NCBI GenBank assembly: GCA_025667525.1
Contig: CM046875.1
Coordinates: forward strand, 199,182,125-199,246,124
Length of the DNA stretch: 64,000 bases
From: Glebionis coronaria
Taxonomy: Eukaryota; Streptophyta; Magnoliopsida; Asterales; Asteraceae
Reading direction: 5' to 3'
The translations under genes and the position numbers were made by a program. The notes beneath the pieces are model-generated. The model searched no databases, was not told where the DNA came from, and saw nothing but the letters and a program-made list of their open reading frames with translations. Shown in pieces: positions 1 to 10,204 of this stretch (positions are counted from its first letter, which is position 1; each line of letters starts with the position of its first letter).

Positions 1-33
1 CAATATTGTAGTCTGAGTAGGCGGGATGTTACA
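1..33 (+). repeat. 3' end of the 5' LTR of element A
   Basis: These bases match 4149-4173 plus 13209-13216, the end of the 3' LTR, ending in gatgttaca. The rest of this LTR lies left of the window. Confidence 0.85.
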
Positions 34-37
34 ATTA

Positions 38-51
38 TGGTATCAGAGCCT
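38..51 (+). promoter_or_regulatory. Primer binding site, initiator Met tRNA (element A)
   Basis: The sequence TGGTATCAGAGCC follows the LTR end after four bases. It complements the 3' end of plant initiator methionine tRNA, the usual primer of Copia, Tekay and Cassandra elements. The flanking ATTA is the same in element F. Confidence 0.9.
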
Positions 52-1105
52 GGTTTAGGTTCGACCTGTAGGCTCTAAAACTTGACCTATGACTAGTGGG
101 TAGTCACCAAGAACTTCCCAGATTTTAGCGTTGTTATCATTTATGTTTCTCATGCATTTATCAGTCAGTTTTCTTCATGTATCGTTCAGTTTTTCTTAAA
201 ATTTTGACTAAGTAAAAGGTTGGTACAGGACCGGCCATATTTAGTCGCATGTGCTTTTCTGCAAATTTTATTTTTGAGAACCGATCCATAGGCGTTCACC
301 CTTGCCCGTTCAGATTTTGTATTGGTAAACCGACCATATGCGTTTACCCTTACTCATGACAGACTCATGTTTTCAGTCAAGTATTACTTGGTGAACCATC
401 CATAAACGTTCACCATTTCTTAAGTCAAATTTCATGCTTTTCAGTCAAATGATGTTTTGTGAAACGATTCATAGTTGTTCACCTTTGACATATCAAGACA
501 TTTCATGAATTTTTGACAAGTATGGATTGGACTACCGCCATCCATGTTTTGTCCCAAATTGTAAATCCTACACATGACAGTTCTCATGAAATTTTGACAA
601 GTATGGATCGACCCAGAATCACCCATACTTAGTCACATGCTTACTACTATGAATACTGTGAATTAAACCATAACGATCCACATCAGTGGATGTTAAACCT
701 CAGTTGATTATTCTTCTATGTTCTTTGTATCAGTCAAGTTTGTACTCTCAAGTGGATGTCGTCTTCATGCTGGTTAAGTGCATGTCTCCTTATGATGATT
801 ACGTTTTCAACAAGGTGATGATGTTTTCATGCTAAGATACAGAAGAATTACAGAAAAAAAATCCTATTTCGAGATAAATCATGTTTTGGTCTTCATCAAT
901 CATGTCTTCATATTGAACATTGATGAAACTCCGTTTAATCATACCTTTCAGCCTCTATACAACCAGCATTAAGTCTACGAAGAAATTATTAGCCTATCAT
1001 GTTAACCGTTTCTGTTCAGTTTGCTAGTCAGTTAAATTAATTTATTTCTTTTGATTATGTCAGACAATTGACACCAATATCGATCATCCCATAAAATTTC
1101 CACCA
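52..1105 (+). repeat. Leader of A with a series of imperfect inverted repeats
   Basis: No coding sequence is seen. Between about 240 and 640 the leader has stem-loop-like blocks 55-70 bp apart, each with complementary arms around a variable centre: GTGAAC-type arms with GTTCAC (near 270-300, 330-350, 390-412 and 460-482), then AGTATGGAT-type arms with ATCCAT or CCCATACT (522-544 and 598-630). Element F has the same series in reverse at about 35540-36010, so the structure belongs to the family. Function is unknown. Confidence 0.55.
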
Positions 1106-1275
1106 GTGCCATGTACAGTATTCCATATGTATCCCATGTACAGTGTCTCAGTTATACTCCATGTACAGTATTTCATGTATATTCCACGTACAGTGTCTCA
1201 GATATGCTCCATGTGCAGTATTCATGTTGGTACTTCATGTACAGTAGTCCATGAGTACTCCAGGTACCCTACGCC
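1106..1275 (+). repeat. Short degenerate repeats around CATGTACAGT (element A)
   Basis: The motif CCATGTACAGT recurs about every 25-35 bp, with alternating tails such as ATTTC and GTCTCAG; I count about seven copies. Element F has the same repeats in reverse near 34970-35130. A 164-codon frame crosses the block, but its composition is dictated by the repeat. Confidence 0.6.
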
Positions 1276-2469
1276 ATGGATATTTCTAATTGATCCTCAA
1301 TCATCTCAGGCGTTTCCACTTGTCGATATTCTACCAGGTGCTGATGCTGCTCGTGAGTTGCAGATTTTGCTAGATGCTGATGCCGCTAACACTTTGAAGG
1401 ACCTCACAATTGCTGAGGCTGCTGATACTTTGGAGATTTCTCAAGATGCTGATGCTGTTTATACTATGAAGACTCCGCAGAACAAAGATGAAAACTATAA
1501 ATTTGAAATTTCTGACGAGAATAAACTTCTACCATCTGACACTACCATTCTATTCCAGGCTTTTACTTTCTCAGCTAGATGTCACACTTCACTCAGCTAA
1601 CCGTTCATTAAGAAGAGTGGGAACCGGAACCCAGTCGGTCACTCAGCAGAATAGTTACATGAATCACGGTCATGATAATGACCGTCATAAAGTGACAGAC
1701 AAAGCAGTAGTGTCAACCACCATGCTTATAATTGATCAGTCAGTTGCTATCGGAACTCCGGAATGGACGTGACCAGAAATACAAGAGGTCAGTAGTCTAA
1801 CCGGTCTGCCAATCCTAGCAGGTACTAGAAATTCTTAACCTTATTCAGACTCACCATTAAAATACATGTCCAGACAACAGTTAAGACACAGGTCTCAAGT
1901 ATCATTTCGGAAGACATTTGTCAGGACACCAGTCATGGTATACGTCATATGAATATCTTCTTAATGTACGACTCAGAACTCGTAACTCCGTATATTTCTA
2001 AACCAGGCTCTCAATGATTCAGGGCACCCTCCAAGGGGGATACACTCGCTCTATTATGCAACACATAAATTAGATCATTTGAAAAATTCAGTCACCACCA
2101 CTGGAGTATTATTCAGGTTAAACACGCAGTATTCACTCTGTGAGGTTACAAACGAACACATTCAGTGAAAAGTCTCCATGTTTACTTCACGTATTCCTAT
2201 GTCAGCTTTATCTTAAATCAGGTAGTCACCTGCCTCTCAGCCAGAAAGGGCTCAACAGTATCACCATATTTATTAAAGCCCTATTTTCAGTTAACGACGG
2301 GATCCGTCTTACTAAATCCCAAATATATTCATTATACTTTCAGAAAAATCAGTACAAATTATTTCTGCCTTACAAGCGCGTGACTTATCAGTCCATAGCT
2401 ACAAAGACTTTTAGCTACCAGTTATAAATTCACTTCTAAAAGTCCTCGAATCCATGATCAGCAGATTAT
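1276..2469 (+). other. Unrecognised interior of A, possible gag remnant with ADA repeats
   Basis: I do not recognise this stretch. A short open frame at 1335-1510 encodes four imperfect repeats of about 12-15 residues, each starting near an Ala-Asp-Ala or Glu-Ala-Ala triplet. Further on the frames carry many stops. Its place between the primer site and the reverse transcriptase remnant suggests decayed gag and protease, but I see no zinc knuckle or aspartic protease motif. Element F has the same region reversed at about 33770-34930. Confidence 0.4.
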
Positions 2470-3330
2470 ACTAAAATTTCCAGATGTCATTCCAGAAATT
2501 CCTTTCTAACTACGAGACATAATTTAACATCGAGCTTGTCTCAAGAATAGTGCCTGTTTCCAAAACTCTTTATTCCAGAGTTGCATCTAAGTTAAAAGGG
2601 TTGCATCATTTCTGCAAGAATTATCGGAATGAGGCTTTATTCGCCCTGGCATACCACCAAGAAGTGTGTCGTTTTTGTCTATCAGGAAGAAGACCGGTAA
2701 CATGAGATCATGTATCGATCACCGAAAATTTACAAGATCGCAATTCATAAAACGATACTCATTCCACAAATTAGAGGTTACCTGACCTACTACAATATCT
2801 TAAATATTTTCCAGAACAATTCGCAACCGCGACACCAGTAGTGGTGAGAGAAGAACTTGATGTTTTCCAGACTGCTGTTGCACATATTGCAGTCTCTCTA
2901 AAAATTTTGATTTTATACTTCTGAGCTCCCTAATGCTCCAGCTATGTTATGAAATTTATGAATAAAATTTTTCCATGACTCTTAGACAAAATCGCTAGTA
3001 TATTCATTGATCACATTCTGATATGCCAAATTCTAGAGAAGAACACGAGAATCACCTTCTCACAGTGTACAAAATCTTCGATAGGAGAAATTTTATATAC
3101 AGCTTCCAGATATGAATTACAATTGAACAAAGTGGCGTTTCTGAGCCACCTATTTCAGTAGAAAGAAATTTCAGACAATCCTACGAAGGTGAAGGCCATC
3201 ACCTGATGGTCCCGACTGAATCCTGTGAACGAAGTACAAGATTTTCTAGAACTCAGTTAACTGCTACCGCATAAATTACAGGCAGTTCTCATTGAAAACT
3301 TTTCCATGACTACTCAACCAGATTTCCACC
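2470..3330 (+). pseudogene. Decayed Tekay/Del-type Gypsy reverse transcriptase (element A)
   Basis: Conceptual translation across frames shows in order: KFPDVIPE; FNIELV..VPVSKTLYSRVASKLK; a GFIRP-like block; RKKTGNMRSCIDHRK, matching the KKKDGSMR.CIDYRE block; an NAPA then MNKIFHDFLDKI block with FIDHILI where FIDDILI carries the catalytic pair; LNKVAFLSH; and a remnant of the GYYRRFI segment. This order is that of chromovirus-type (Tekay/Del) reverse transcriptases. Stops, frameshifts and His in place of the second catalytic Asp show it is inactive. The family is clear; the exact lineage is my judgement. Confidence 0.75.
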
Positions 3331-3834
3331 AAAATATTCTATAATCCCAGGCAGAATTTTGATAGAAGCAATATCACACACTGATGCAACTATGTTCATA
3401 TCTAGATGCTTAACACATCGCAGGTTCAAGATAGAACACCGTCATGCTAGGTGAGTTATTACAACCATTAGAAATTTCTGAACAGAAATGAGACAAGCTT
3501 CCCATATAGTTGTAATAAGATTTTCAAAGACTTAGAAGAAGTATGATACTACCTAATTCATTGTCGACCAGTTCACCCAACCTACACGCCGCCTTTTATC
3601 CAAAAAATTACACAATAATAAATCTGCAGGCAATTCAGCAAAAGATCGTATGATTCCAAGGACTTCCATCAACAATCTTGTCAGATAGAAATTAGCATTC
3701 GCGAATCGCGCTCACGTTCATGTTCACGATCACGTGTACGTTCGCATTCATGTTCACGTTTATTTTCACCCTCACGTTTGCGTCTCATTCGCAGTATCAT
3801 GTTGTTTCAGTCAATACTTGTGCTACCTCATGAG
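3331..3834 (+). other. Non-coding 3' interior of A with a CACGTTCA-rich patch
   Basis: No RNase H or integrase is recognisable. At about 3693-3790 there is a patch of repeated variants of cgttcatgttcacg, including one CACGTG palindrome at about 3731. Element C cuts F just inside the corresponding point, so F gives no comparison here. Confidence 0.45.
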
Positions 3835-3915
3835 TGGTATCAGAGACACTCCTGAGCCGTTCGGGATGGTGGGGAAAACCTCATCGAGGACGATGAGTCC
3901 CGAAGGGAGGGTGAT
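3835..3915 (+). other. Second primer-site-like sequence and polypurine tract, Cassandra-like mini-interior
   Basis: TGGTATCAGAGAC at 3835-3847 is a second initiator-Met primer-site match, only about 80 bp before the 3' LTR. It is followed by the cctcatcgaggacgatgag segment and the purine tract AAGGGAGGGTGATTG. A short interior running from primer site to purine tract is what a Cassandra TRIM would have, so this looks like a whole TRIM interior left at the 3' end of a larger element. Confidence 0.65.
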
Positions 3916-4173
3916 TGTGACACCCTAGGCAAATCCCACATCGGCTGTGGCCAGGAGAGATCCATAGTTCATAAGATAACATTCGCATTCTCATGACACA
4001 ACGCGTTTTGTGGTCTACTACAAGTGGGGTTCTTAGGAACTGGCAGTTAAGCGTGCTCATGTCAGAGTAGTACTAGGTTGGGTGACCAGCCGGGAAGTAC
4101 TTACAAGAGGGCCACAAAGCAAAGCCGTGAGCCTGCGGGCAAAGCGGACAATATTGTAGTCTGAGTAGGCGGG
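3916..4173 (+). repeat. 3' LTR of element A (main part; last 8 bp at 13209-13216)
   Basis: The LTR begins TGTGACACCC and ends GATGTTACA after the interruption by B, so its ends are inverted repeats with TG/CA termini. Total length is 266 bp, within the usual Cassandra LTR size as I recall it. It contains the tcccacatcggctgtgg block, the 5S-like domain and the agcggacaatattgta block. The gcggg at 4169-4173 is duplicated at 13204-13208. Confidence 0.8.
4040..4105 (+). other. 5S rRNA-derived domain in the LTR of A
   Basis: Blocks match the 3' two thirds of plant 5S rRNA in order: GGCAGTTAAGCGTGCT (box A region), AGAGTAGTACTAGG (intermediate element region), and TTGGGTGACC followed by CGGGAAGT (box C region). 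The internal control regions of RNA polymerase III are thus largely kept, with changes such as TTGGGCG to CATGTCA between boxes. It is not a full 120-base 5S gene: the first 40 or so bases are not recognisable. Confidence 0.85.
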
Positions 4174-5969
4174 TGATAACTATGCTTTTGCCCAGGTTAA
4201 AACTTATCGTTGTACCAATCTCTTCGAATTGAAAAAAGGAGTTTAATGTGCGACTCAGTCGTTCTTTGGTGAAACAAAAGTGTGTCGTTGTAGTATTTAA
4301 AATAAAAGTGCAAAAACAATTAAAGCAAATGACTTGAAAGTAAATCTAAATCTAATTTAAATAAATGGTGCAAATATTTAAAAGCGAGGCTAAAATTAAA
4401 AAGCACTAAAAGTAACTAATGCAAACTTAAATCTAACTAAGGCAAACTTAAAACGCAACTAAAACTAAAGCTTAAACTAAGGAAGACTAAAATAAATCTA
4501 AGGCAAATAAACTTAAAGTGCGACTAAGTAAAAAGGCGGGAAAAACAAAGTTCGAAATTAAAAGGCATAAAATTAAAAACTAAGATTTCCCTATCCGGAA
4601 TAAACCCCTATTCGGAATAAATGGCTATTCGGAATATGTCACCTATCCGGAATGTCACCCTACTCGGAATATTGGTCTATTCGGAATACAAGCCTATGCG
4701 GAATACAAGCCCTATGCGGAATAAAGTTCTCTATCCGGAATATGCAGCCTTATTCGGAATATTTGCTCTATGCTGAATACCTTGCCTATTCGGAATATTA
4801 GCACAATCCGGAATAAATAGACCTATGCGGAATACCCAAGCTATGCGGAATAAACGACAACTCGGAATAAACCCTATGCGGAATATCCTCCTATGCGGAA
4901 TAAATCCCCTATGCTGAATATTGAGCCTTACTCGGAATAAGACCTCTATTCGGAATATTCAATATTCCGAATAGACCACCAGTGAAATGCTCCGTTCGGA
5001 ATACTGAGAGATCAGAATCCTGGGAATTTCAGTAACAAATTCGCGAAGAACAAGGAACAAGAAATAACACGAATATAATCAAAACAAAGCTAAATCAACC
5101 ACAAGATTAAATCAAACTAACAAATAAACATCTATTAATCATAAACAATCAATCCAAAACAATCAAACTCACAAAACTAATCAAAACAATCAAAACCCAC
5201 TTTGATCAAAATAAGAACATAAGAAAATGAACATGAACATAAACAATAAAAATCAAAGATTAAGAAAGGTAGAATGAGAGCTTAACAATAAAGATAAAGA
5301 TTAACAAGAATTAAAAGAAAAACTTACTTGAAATTAAATGGTAATTAAGGTGCAAGACAGTATTTAAATTTGACAAGTATTTAAATGACAAGGTAATTAA
5401 AAGTGGAAGAACTAATTGTCACTATTAGCCAACAAAATGAAAATGATTAATAACTAATCTATATATAGGGGAGGATTAAGGGGTGATTAAGAAGCTTCCT
5501 CCCCTCCTTCATTTTCTCTTAATTGCATCATTAGGCCCTTCCTTCTTAATCTCTTTGTTAATTGCACCATTAGTCCTTAAGCCTTTAAATCTTCTTTAAT
5601 CTTGGACTTTAATGACTTTTGGCTTGGGATTTCTTTGAACTCGTCTTTTAATTCTTCAATAATGTAGACTTGAGTTCTTCGGCTTTAAGTAAACTTCCGT
5701 CTTTCGACTTTTTCTTCGATAAATCTTCAGAATTGGTCTTGGACTTCCGTTCTTTTTGCACTCTTGACTTCTCGACTTCATCTTTCATCTTTTTCTTCAA
5801 TAAAAGCCCGTGAATGCCGTGTTTTCTCCACTTTTCACCTTTTCGTCCTAAATCACAACAAAAACACAAACCACGCATAATTCCGACATAAAAGACATAA
5901 AATACACGTTTTGGCCCGGTTATTATTGTAATTAAGTGGTAAAAAGGATGGGTGTTTACACACCTATCA
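4174..5969 (-). repeat. LTR of B (3' LTR in sense)
   Basis: It matches 11412-13203 closely. In sense it begins TGATAGGTGT with an immediate stem-loop (GGTGT, ACACC), has a purine-rich U3, a TATA-like box near 5459-5468, and the TATTCCG array at 4591-5005. It lies next to the polypurine tract at 5970-5983. Confidence 0.9.
4591..5005 (-). repeat. TATTCCG-type motif array in LTR of B
   Basis: About 23 copies of NCGGAATA (plus strand; sense TATTCCGN) lie 12-25 bp apart with unrelated spacers. The base before CGG varies among C, T and G; two copies read CTGAATA, and one near the array end is inverted. The array is about 450-870 bp downstream of the TATA box in sense, within the transcribed leader. 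This is an interspersed motif, not a normal tandem repeat. Confidence 0.85.
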
Positions 5970-7996
5970 AATCCCCTACACTTGACCATTGCAATGTCCT
6001 CATGCAATGCATTAGTTACAAAGCACGGTTACATTTTTCATCATAATCAATCCACGTTGGCCTTTATTAAAGAGATATAAAATTATAAACATTCAAAGTA
6101 AAGAAATCAAAAGCATACCTTGGGTTTTGGAAATGTCATGAATAATCATCATCCTCAAGTTTTCACTTTCTCCAAACCAAGCTTAAAAACGAGATCATTG
6201 TTATTATAAGTTAGTAAACTAACACGAACTCATGTGGGCCAATTACTCACTTAGACTCCCTTATTCCTAGGGGTATCTCTTATATTTTATTGTTGTCTTG
6301 AATGATCACGAGGATGCATTTTTGACTTATTTCGATTGTTATTTAGTCCGAAAATAAAGTGAACGATTTAATCAATAGTTAGCTAAAGGACAAAATCTTT
6401 TAAAACTGCTTCTCGGGACCTCATAAAGTTCATATCTTGGCATAACTCGCTTCACGATTTGAGACCTTTCTCGGACCGATATTTGGCAGCGACTTCATAC
6501 TTCAAACCTTGAGAGACGTTCATGAAATAATGGTCTTCTCTTCATAATAGGGATTTCTTCACTTGAAGTTTTGAGAGATTCATACTTGGACCACGACTTA
6601 TTCATTTTTCTCCAATCTTTATTTTGGACTTTGATATACAACGATCCGCATCCTTTTATGACTTGGATCTATTCATCCTCATACCTTACTAGAGTCTTTT
6701 CGGATGCACTTCTCCATGACTTTTGGGGATTTTTTGCTTTTCGTCGTGTGTCTCAATCCTTCATATTGATTTTCGATAAATGATTCTTCACATCACTTTG
6801 GATCTTTAGCAACAAAATATAGCCCTCATGCCTTGTTAGGGCCTTTTTGGACCCGCCAATCTTCGCATCCCGCTTCAATAAGTTATGCCTTGGCTATGAA
6901 CTCTAATCCATACCGAGCAACTTTTAAACGATCTTGGGCTAGAAGCTAAGTAAATTTTCTAATCGTACAACCTTATTTATTGCAGATAAATTTATTAGCA
7001 GGCGATGGGAGAATAAGCTTATAATTAACTCACATAAATTCCTGAAAGAATACCAAACTTATAATTGGCTCTATCATCTCTCGTTCTCCACAATTTAAAA
7101 TCTCAAGGAATGAGACTCGTGGATGCTTAGCCTATTCAATCAAAGTTTTGGGTTTTCAAGTCGCCTATAGGATCTTGCAAACTCTTAGACTTTTTCAAGT
7201 TTAGAAATCGCATTTTAAAGTTCCCTTGATAAACGACTCTCTAGGATCAATTATAGGAACTTGCGAAAAGTTCTTGTTCTTAACCCGTGAGAGTTAAGAC
7301 TTTCGCGTTTTATAGCTCCCTATATAAAAGCCTAGCAAAACTTGACTTAAACACGTTAAGGATACTAGCTAGAGTAACTTAGATAAGTAAACTCGGGTTG
7401 AGTCAAAAGATTCACAACGTTTGAAAATAAAAACCACTTTATTAAACTTTTATTCTAGCAAAGAAAGAAAAATAACTATACAAAATGAAAAACTAATAGG
7501 CCAAATAGATCAAAAATTTTGAAAAATGTCGAAAAATTGATTTTCCGGTTAAATTAAGGACAAATACAAGGAAAAGGCCACTTAACTTCGATAGAAGTCC
7601 CCCTACACTTAATATAAACATTGTCCTCAATGTTTAAGCATGTGGGAGTAAACTCCCCTACACTTAGGACATTGTGCACTTTGTTTAAATCTCGCTAAGG
7701 AAAAGACAACTAAAGAGATTCCTATTTTAATATTGAGAAAATATAAAATAGTGAATCGAAATGAGTTTAGGATAGAACCGGGAAGAATGGGAACACGGAA
7801 TCATGGGTCGTCAAGATTCATCAAGAGTGGATCATTGAAGCTCGAATACCTGATTAAGAGAGGAGAGGAAATAGCAAACCAATGGGTCTCCCCTACACTT
7901 AGGATAAAGAAAGCTAAAAGATAGTTGCATGGGTTGCCTCCCAAGAAGCGCTTGATTTTTGATTACCGAGTTGTGAGCCTAACTCGACCTTGATCA
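5970..7996 (-). other. 3' untranslated interior of B with four polypurine-tract copies
   Basis: No gene is seen. The true polypurine tract lies at 5970-5983 beside the LTR (sense aagtgtaggggattt). Three more copies of the same tract, read as ccctacactta on the plus strand, lie near 7603, 7654 and 7888. Next to the coding end, at 7926-7990, are the conserved GGGAGGCAACCC block and the hairpin with arms CGAGTT and AACTCG. Elements D, I and J show the same layout. Confidence 0.7.
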
Positions 7997-8881
7997 TCAT
8001 AGGAAGAAGCATGAAACATATCCACCAGGATCAAAGACATAGTTTTCGTCCATCAAATAGCACAAGCTTAAGGCGAACAAGGCAAGCCAAAGAAGAATAT
8101 GCAAGGTTCCCTTAAGCAGCGATGGAGCACGGTGGAAGCAAGGGTGAAGTGGTGCAAGCAGATTTCCATAAGTTCCAAAGATATTTCCTTTTATTTCATC
8201 AGGTGGATACTGAGATGGCTGCAGAATATCGATACCGGGGTCGAACACCTTTTCCTTTAAGGGAAAATAGCACTCAGGCTCAGCAGAGTGTGAAGAAGAT
8301 CCGCGAAGAAGCACAACCTCGTCCTCAGAAGAGGGACAAAGAGGTGTTAACTCATACGTGCTGCGGATATGGGTGTCGACCGGTTTCTTCTCCTTTGAAA
8401 GAATGTTCTTCAAATCCAAAGTAGGATCAAGACGATAATCTTCAAAATCATAAGGAGGAGCACCACTCTCATGAGGGAAGTAAGTGTTGAGAAATTCAGA
8501 GAAGTCTTCCTCAAATAAGTAATCGTCCAAAGTAGGATCGAGTGATGGCGGAGGATCTTCATCATGTGAAGAATCGCTCGAAAGAGTATCGGCCTCATCG
8601 AAATCATCGAAAGTGGGCATCTCGGGATACTCAGAAGTAAGATCATCATAATCATCCGAATCTGAGCTAGAATCATCATCATAAGCATCAAAGATCGGTG
8701 GAGAATCATAAATGAGGGAAGCGTCCAAATTGGATAGAGAATCAGCCACATCATCTTGAAAAAGTGGAGTATCATTGCAAGACTCGAATAGAGGATTGTT
8801 GTAAATGGTAAAATCATCGAGCACATTAATCATATTCACTGATTCTCGGCCTCCAAAGGATTTGCTTGTAAGCTTTCCCAT
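7997..8881 (-). CDS. Acidic protein after protease (element B), 294 aa
   Basis: The frame starts just after the gag-protease ORF (10 bp gap) and ends at the 3' region. The protein is rich in Asp, Glu and Ser, with short acidic runs over residues 25-120. It contains KVFDPGI near residue 210, and VFDPGG near its end. The same FDPG motifs occur twice in the ORF of J, and element I has an acidic linker at the same place between protease and reverse transcriptase. I read it as the post-protease acidic linker of the polyprotein, cut off where the polymerase was deleted. No enzymatic domain is visible, and the function is unknown. Confidence 0.6.
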   Translation of the reverse strand: MGKLTSKSFGGRESVNMINVLDDFTIYNNPLFESCNDTPLFQDDVADSLSNLDASLIYDSPPIFDAYDDDSSSDSDDYDDLTSEYPEMPTFDDFDEADTLSSDSSHDEDPPPSLDPTLDDYLFEEDFSEFLNTYFPHESGAPPYDFEDYRLDPTLDLKNILSKEKKPVDTHIRSTYELTPLCPSSEDEVVLLRGSSSHSAEPECYFPLKEKVFDPGIDILQPSQYPPDEIKGNIFGTYGNLLAPLHPCFHRAPSLLKGTLHILLWLALFALSLCYLMDENYVFDPGGYVSCFFL

Positions 8882-8890
8882 TTTAAAAAC

Positions 8891-10204
8891 TTATGAATCA
8901 TTCCCGACTCTCAAGATTAACTCACCTTCGGCCACATCAACTAAAGCTCGTCCGGTTCTCAAGAATGGCCGACCAAGTACTAAAGGAATACGAGGGTCCA
9001 TTTCATAATCAACAACAACAAAGTCGACCGGGAAAGTAAATGTGCCAACTTTAATGAACACGTCTTCGGCTATACCAACGGGGTAAGCGAGAGTGCGATT
9101 TGCAAGTTCGAGAGTCATCTTTGTTGGAGTGAGGTCGGGTAATGATAGTGTTTTCCAAACACTCAAAGGCATCAAATTAATACTGGCCCCGAGATCAGCT
9201 AGGGCAGTAAATTCTTCAGTTTTGTTGAACACGCAAGGCAACACAAAACGACCGGGATCTCCAAGCTTTTCCGGAAGTTCTTTAAGAATAACTGCAGAGC
9301 AGTTTTCATTTAAGCGCGTGTTGGCGAGCTCAATCAGCTTCTCCTTCTTGTTAAGCAATTCCTTAAATGCTTTAACAAATTTGGGCATGTGGACAAGTGC
9401 TTCAAGAAAGCTAATGTTGAAGTTCATCTGAGAGATCATCTTCACATAGCGTGACACTTCAGAGTCATCCTTGGTTAGCATTTTGGTCTTGCCTAAACGA
9501 GAGGGATAAGGGATATTGGTTTTGGGTGGTGAAGGTGAAGGTGTAGCAGGTAAAGGTTGAGATGTTGAAGGTTCCTTCCTAGAGACATCGTCATGGCGAG
9601 GCGGAGACGGTAATGGTGCACTAATACTAGGTGTAGGAGGAGTAGGGATAAATGGTGGTGGAGGAGGTGTAGATGATGGGGGTGGGATCGGTGGATCAAA
9701 AATGGTAATTCCACTACGAGTAGTAATAGCAATCACATTTGCTCGCGGATTGGTGACGGTGTTTGAAGGTAGAGAACTCGAAGTAGAAGGTTGAGCGGCG
9801 GGCAAGAAACTAGCAAGCATATTCTTTAAATCATTGGTTTGATTGCTGAAGGAGGATTGAATATTATCTCGAAGCTCGGATCTAATCTCATTTCCTTTCT
9901 TTGTGATATCTCCTTTCAGATTGATAATTTGGCTCTGAAGATTCTTGATTTGCTCACCTTGGGTTCTCATTATGGCTTCAACATCCGGGTTAATGGGTGG
10001 GGCTTGTTGAGCGGGTAGGTGATAAGGATTAGAAACTCTTGGCTGGATTTGGTTGCTTCTATTGTAGTTGTTGGCGGGGTTTTGGTTTTGAGGAGAAAAA
10101 CCGGGTGAAAGGTAGTTGTTTGACCGGTAACTCAGCAGATTTCTATCCCCTTGTTGTCGAGCTTGGTAATTTTCCGGTGAATAATTACCATAAGCTGCAT
10201 ACAC
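8891..10204 (-). CDS. Athila gag C-terminus and aspartic protease (element B), 437 aa
   Basis: The frame carries a [18 protein letters not shown] segment, a helical coiled-coil-like segment (about residues 75-130), the NPRANVIAITTRSG motif, a proline-rich stretch, and then a retropepsin. The protease shows FTALADLGASINLMP, where D-L-G is the Athila form of the catalytic D-S/T-G triplet, followed by [20 protein letters not shown]. It would cleave Gag in virus-like particles. The first Met is an artefact: a stop just upstream cuts it from the Gag N-terminus. It ends with a stop after LILRVGNDS where polymerase domains would follow in a complete element. Confidence 0.85.
   Translation of the reverse strand: MYAAYGNYSPENYQARQQGDRNLLSYRSNNYLSPGFSPQNQNPANNYNRSNQIQPRVSNPYHLPAQQAPPINPDVEAIMRTQGEQIKNLQSQIINLKGDITKKGNEIRSELRDNIQSSFSNQTNDLKNMLASFLPAAQPSTSSSLPSNTVTNPRANVIAITTRSGITIFDPPIPPPSSTPPPPPFIPTPPTPSISAPLPSPPRHDDVSRKEPSTSQPLPATPSPSPPKTNIPYPSRLGKTKMLTKDDSEVSRYVKMISQMNFNISFLEALVHMPKFVKAFKELLNKKEKLIELANTRLNENCSAVILKELPEKLGDPGRFVLPCVFNKTEEFTALADLGASINLMPLSVWKTLSLPDLTPTKMTLELANRTLAYPVGIAEDVFIKVGTFTFPVDFVVVDYEMDPRIPLVLGRPFLRTGRALVDVAEGELILRVGNDS

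Noticed and set aside
4040..4105. A genuine 5S rRNA gene
   Set aside because: Only the 3' two thirds are recognisable, the 5' part is missing, and it is embedded in an LTR.
5648..6007. Small basic ORF (about 76-119 codons, minus strand) in the U3 of B, also at 12882-13112, with similar text in D, I and J
   Set aside because: The nucleotide block is conserved upstream of the TATA box in four elements, but the reading frame is not: D, I and J have stops or different frames. It looks like conserved GA-rich promoter sequence, not a gene.
7733..7924. Plus-strand ORF near the 3' region of B
   Set aside because: It is antisense to the conserved polypurine-tract region, and its counterpart in J is not open.
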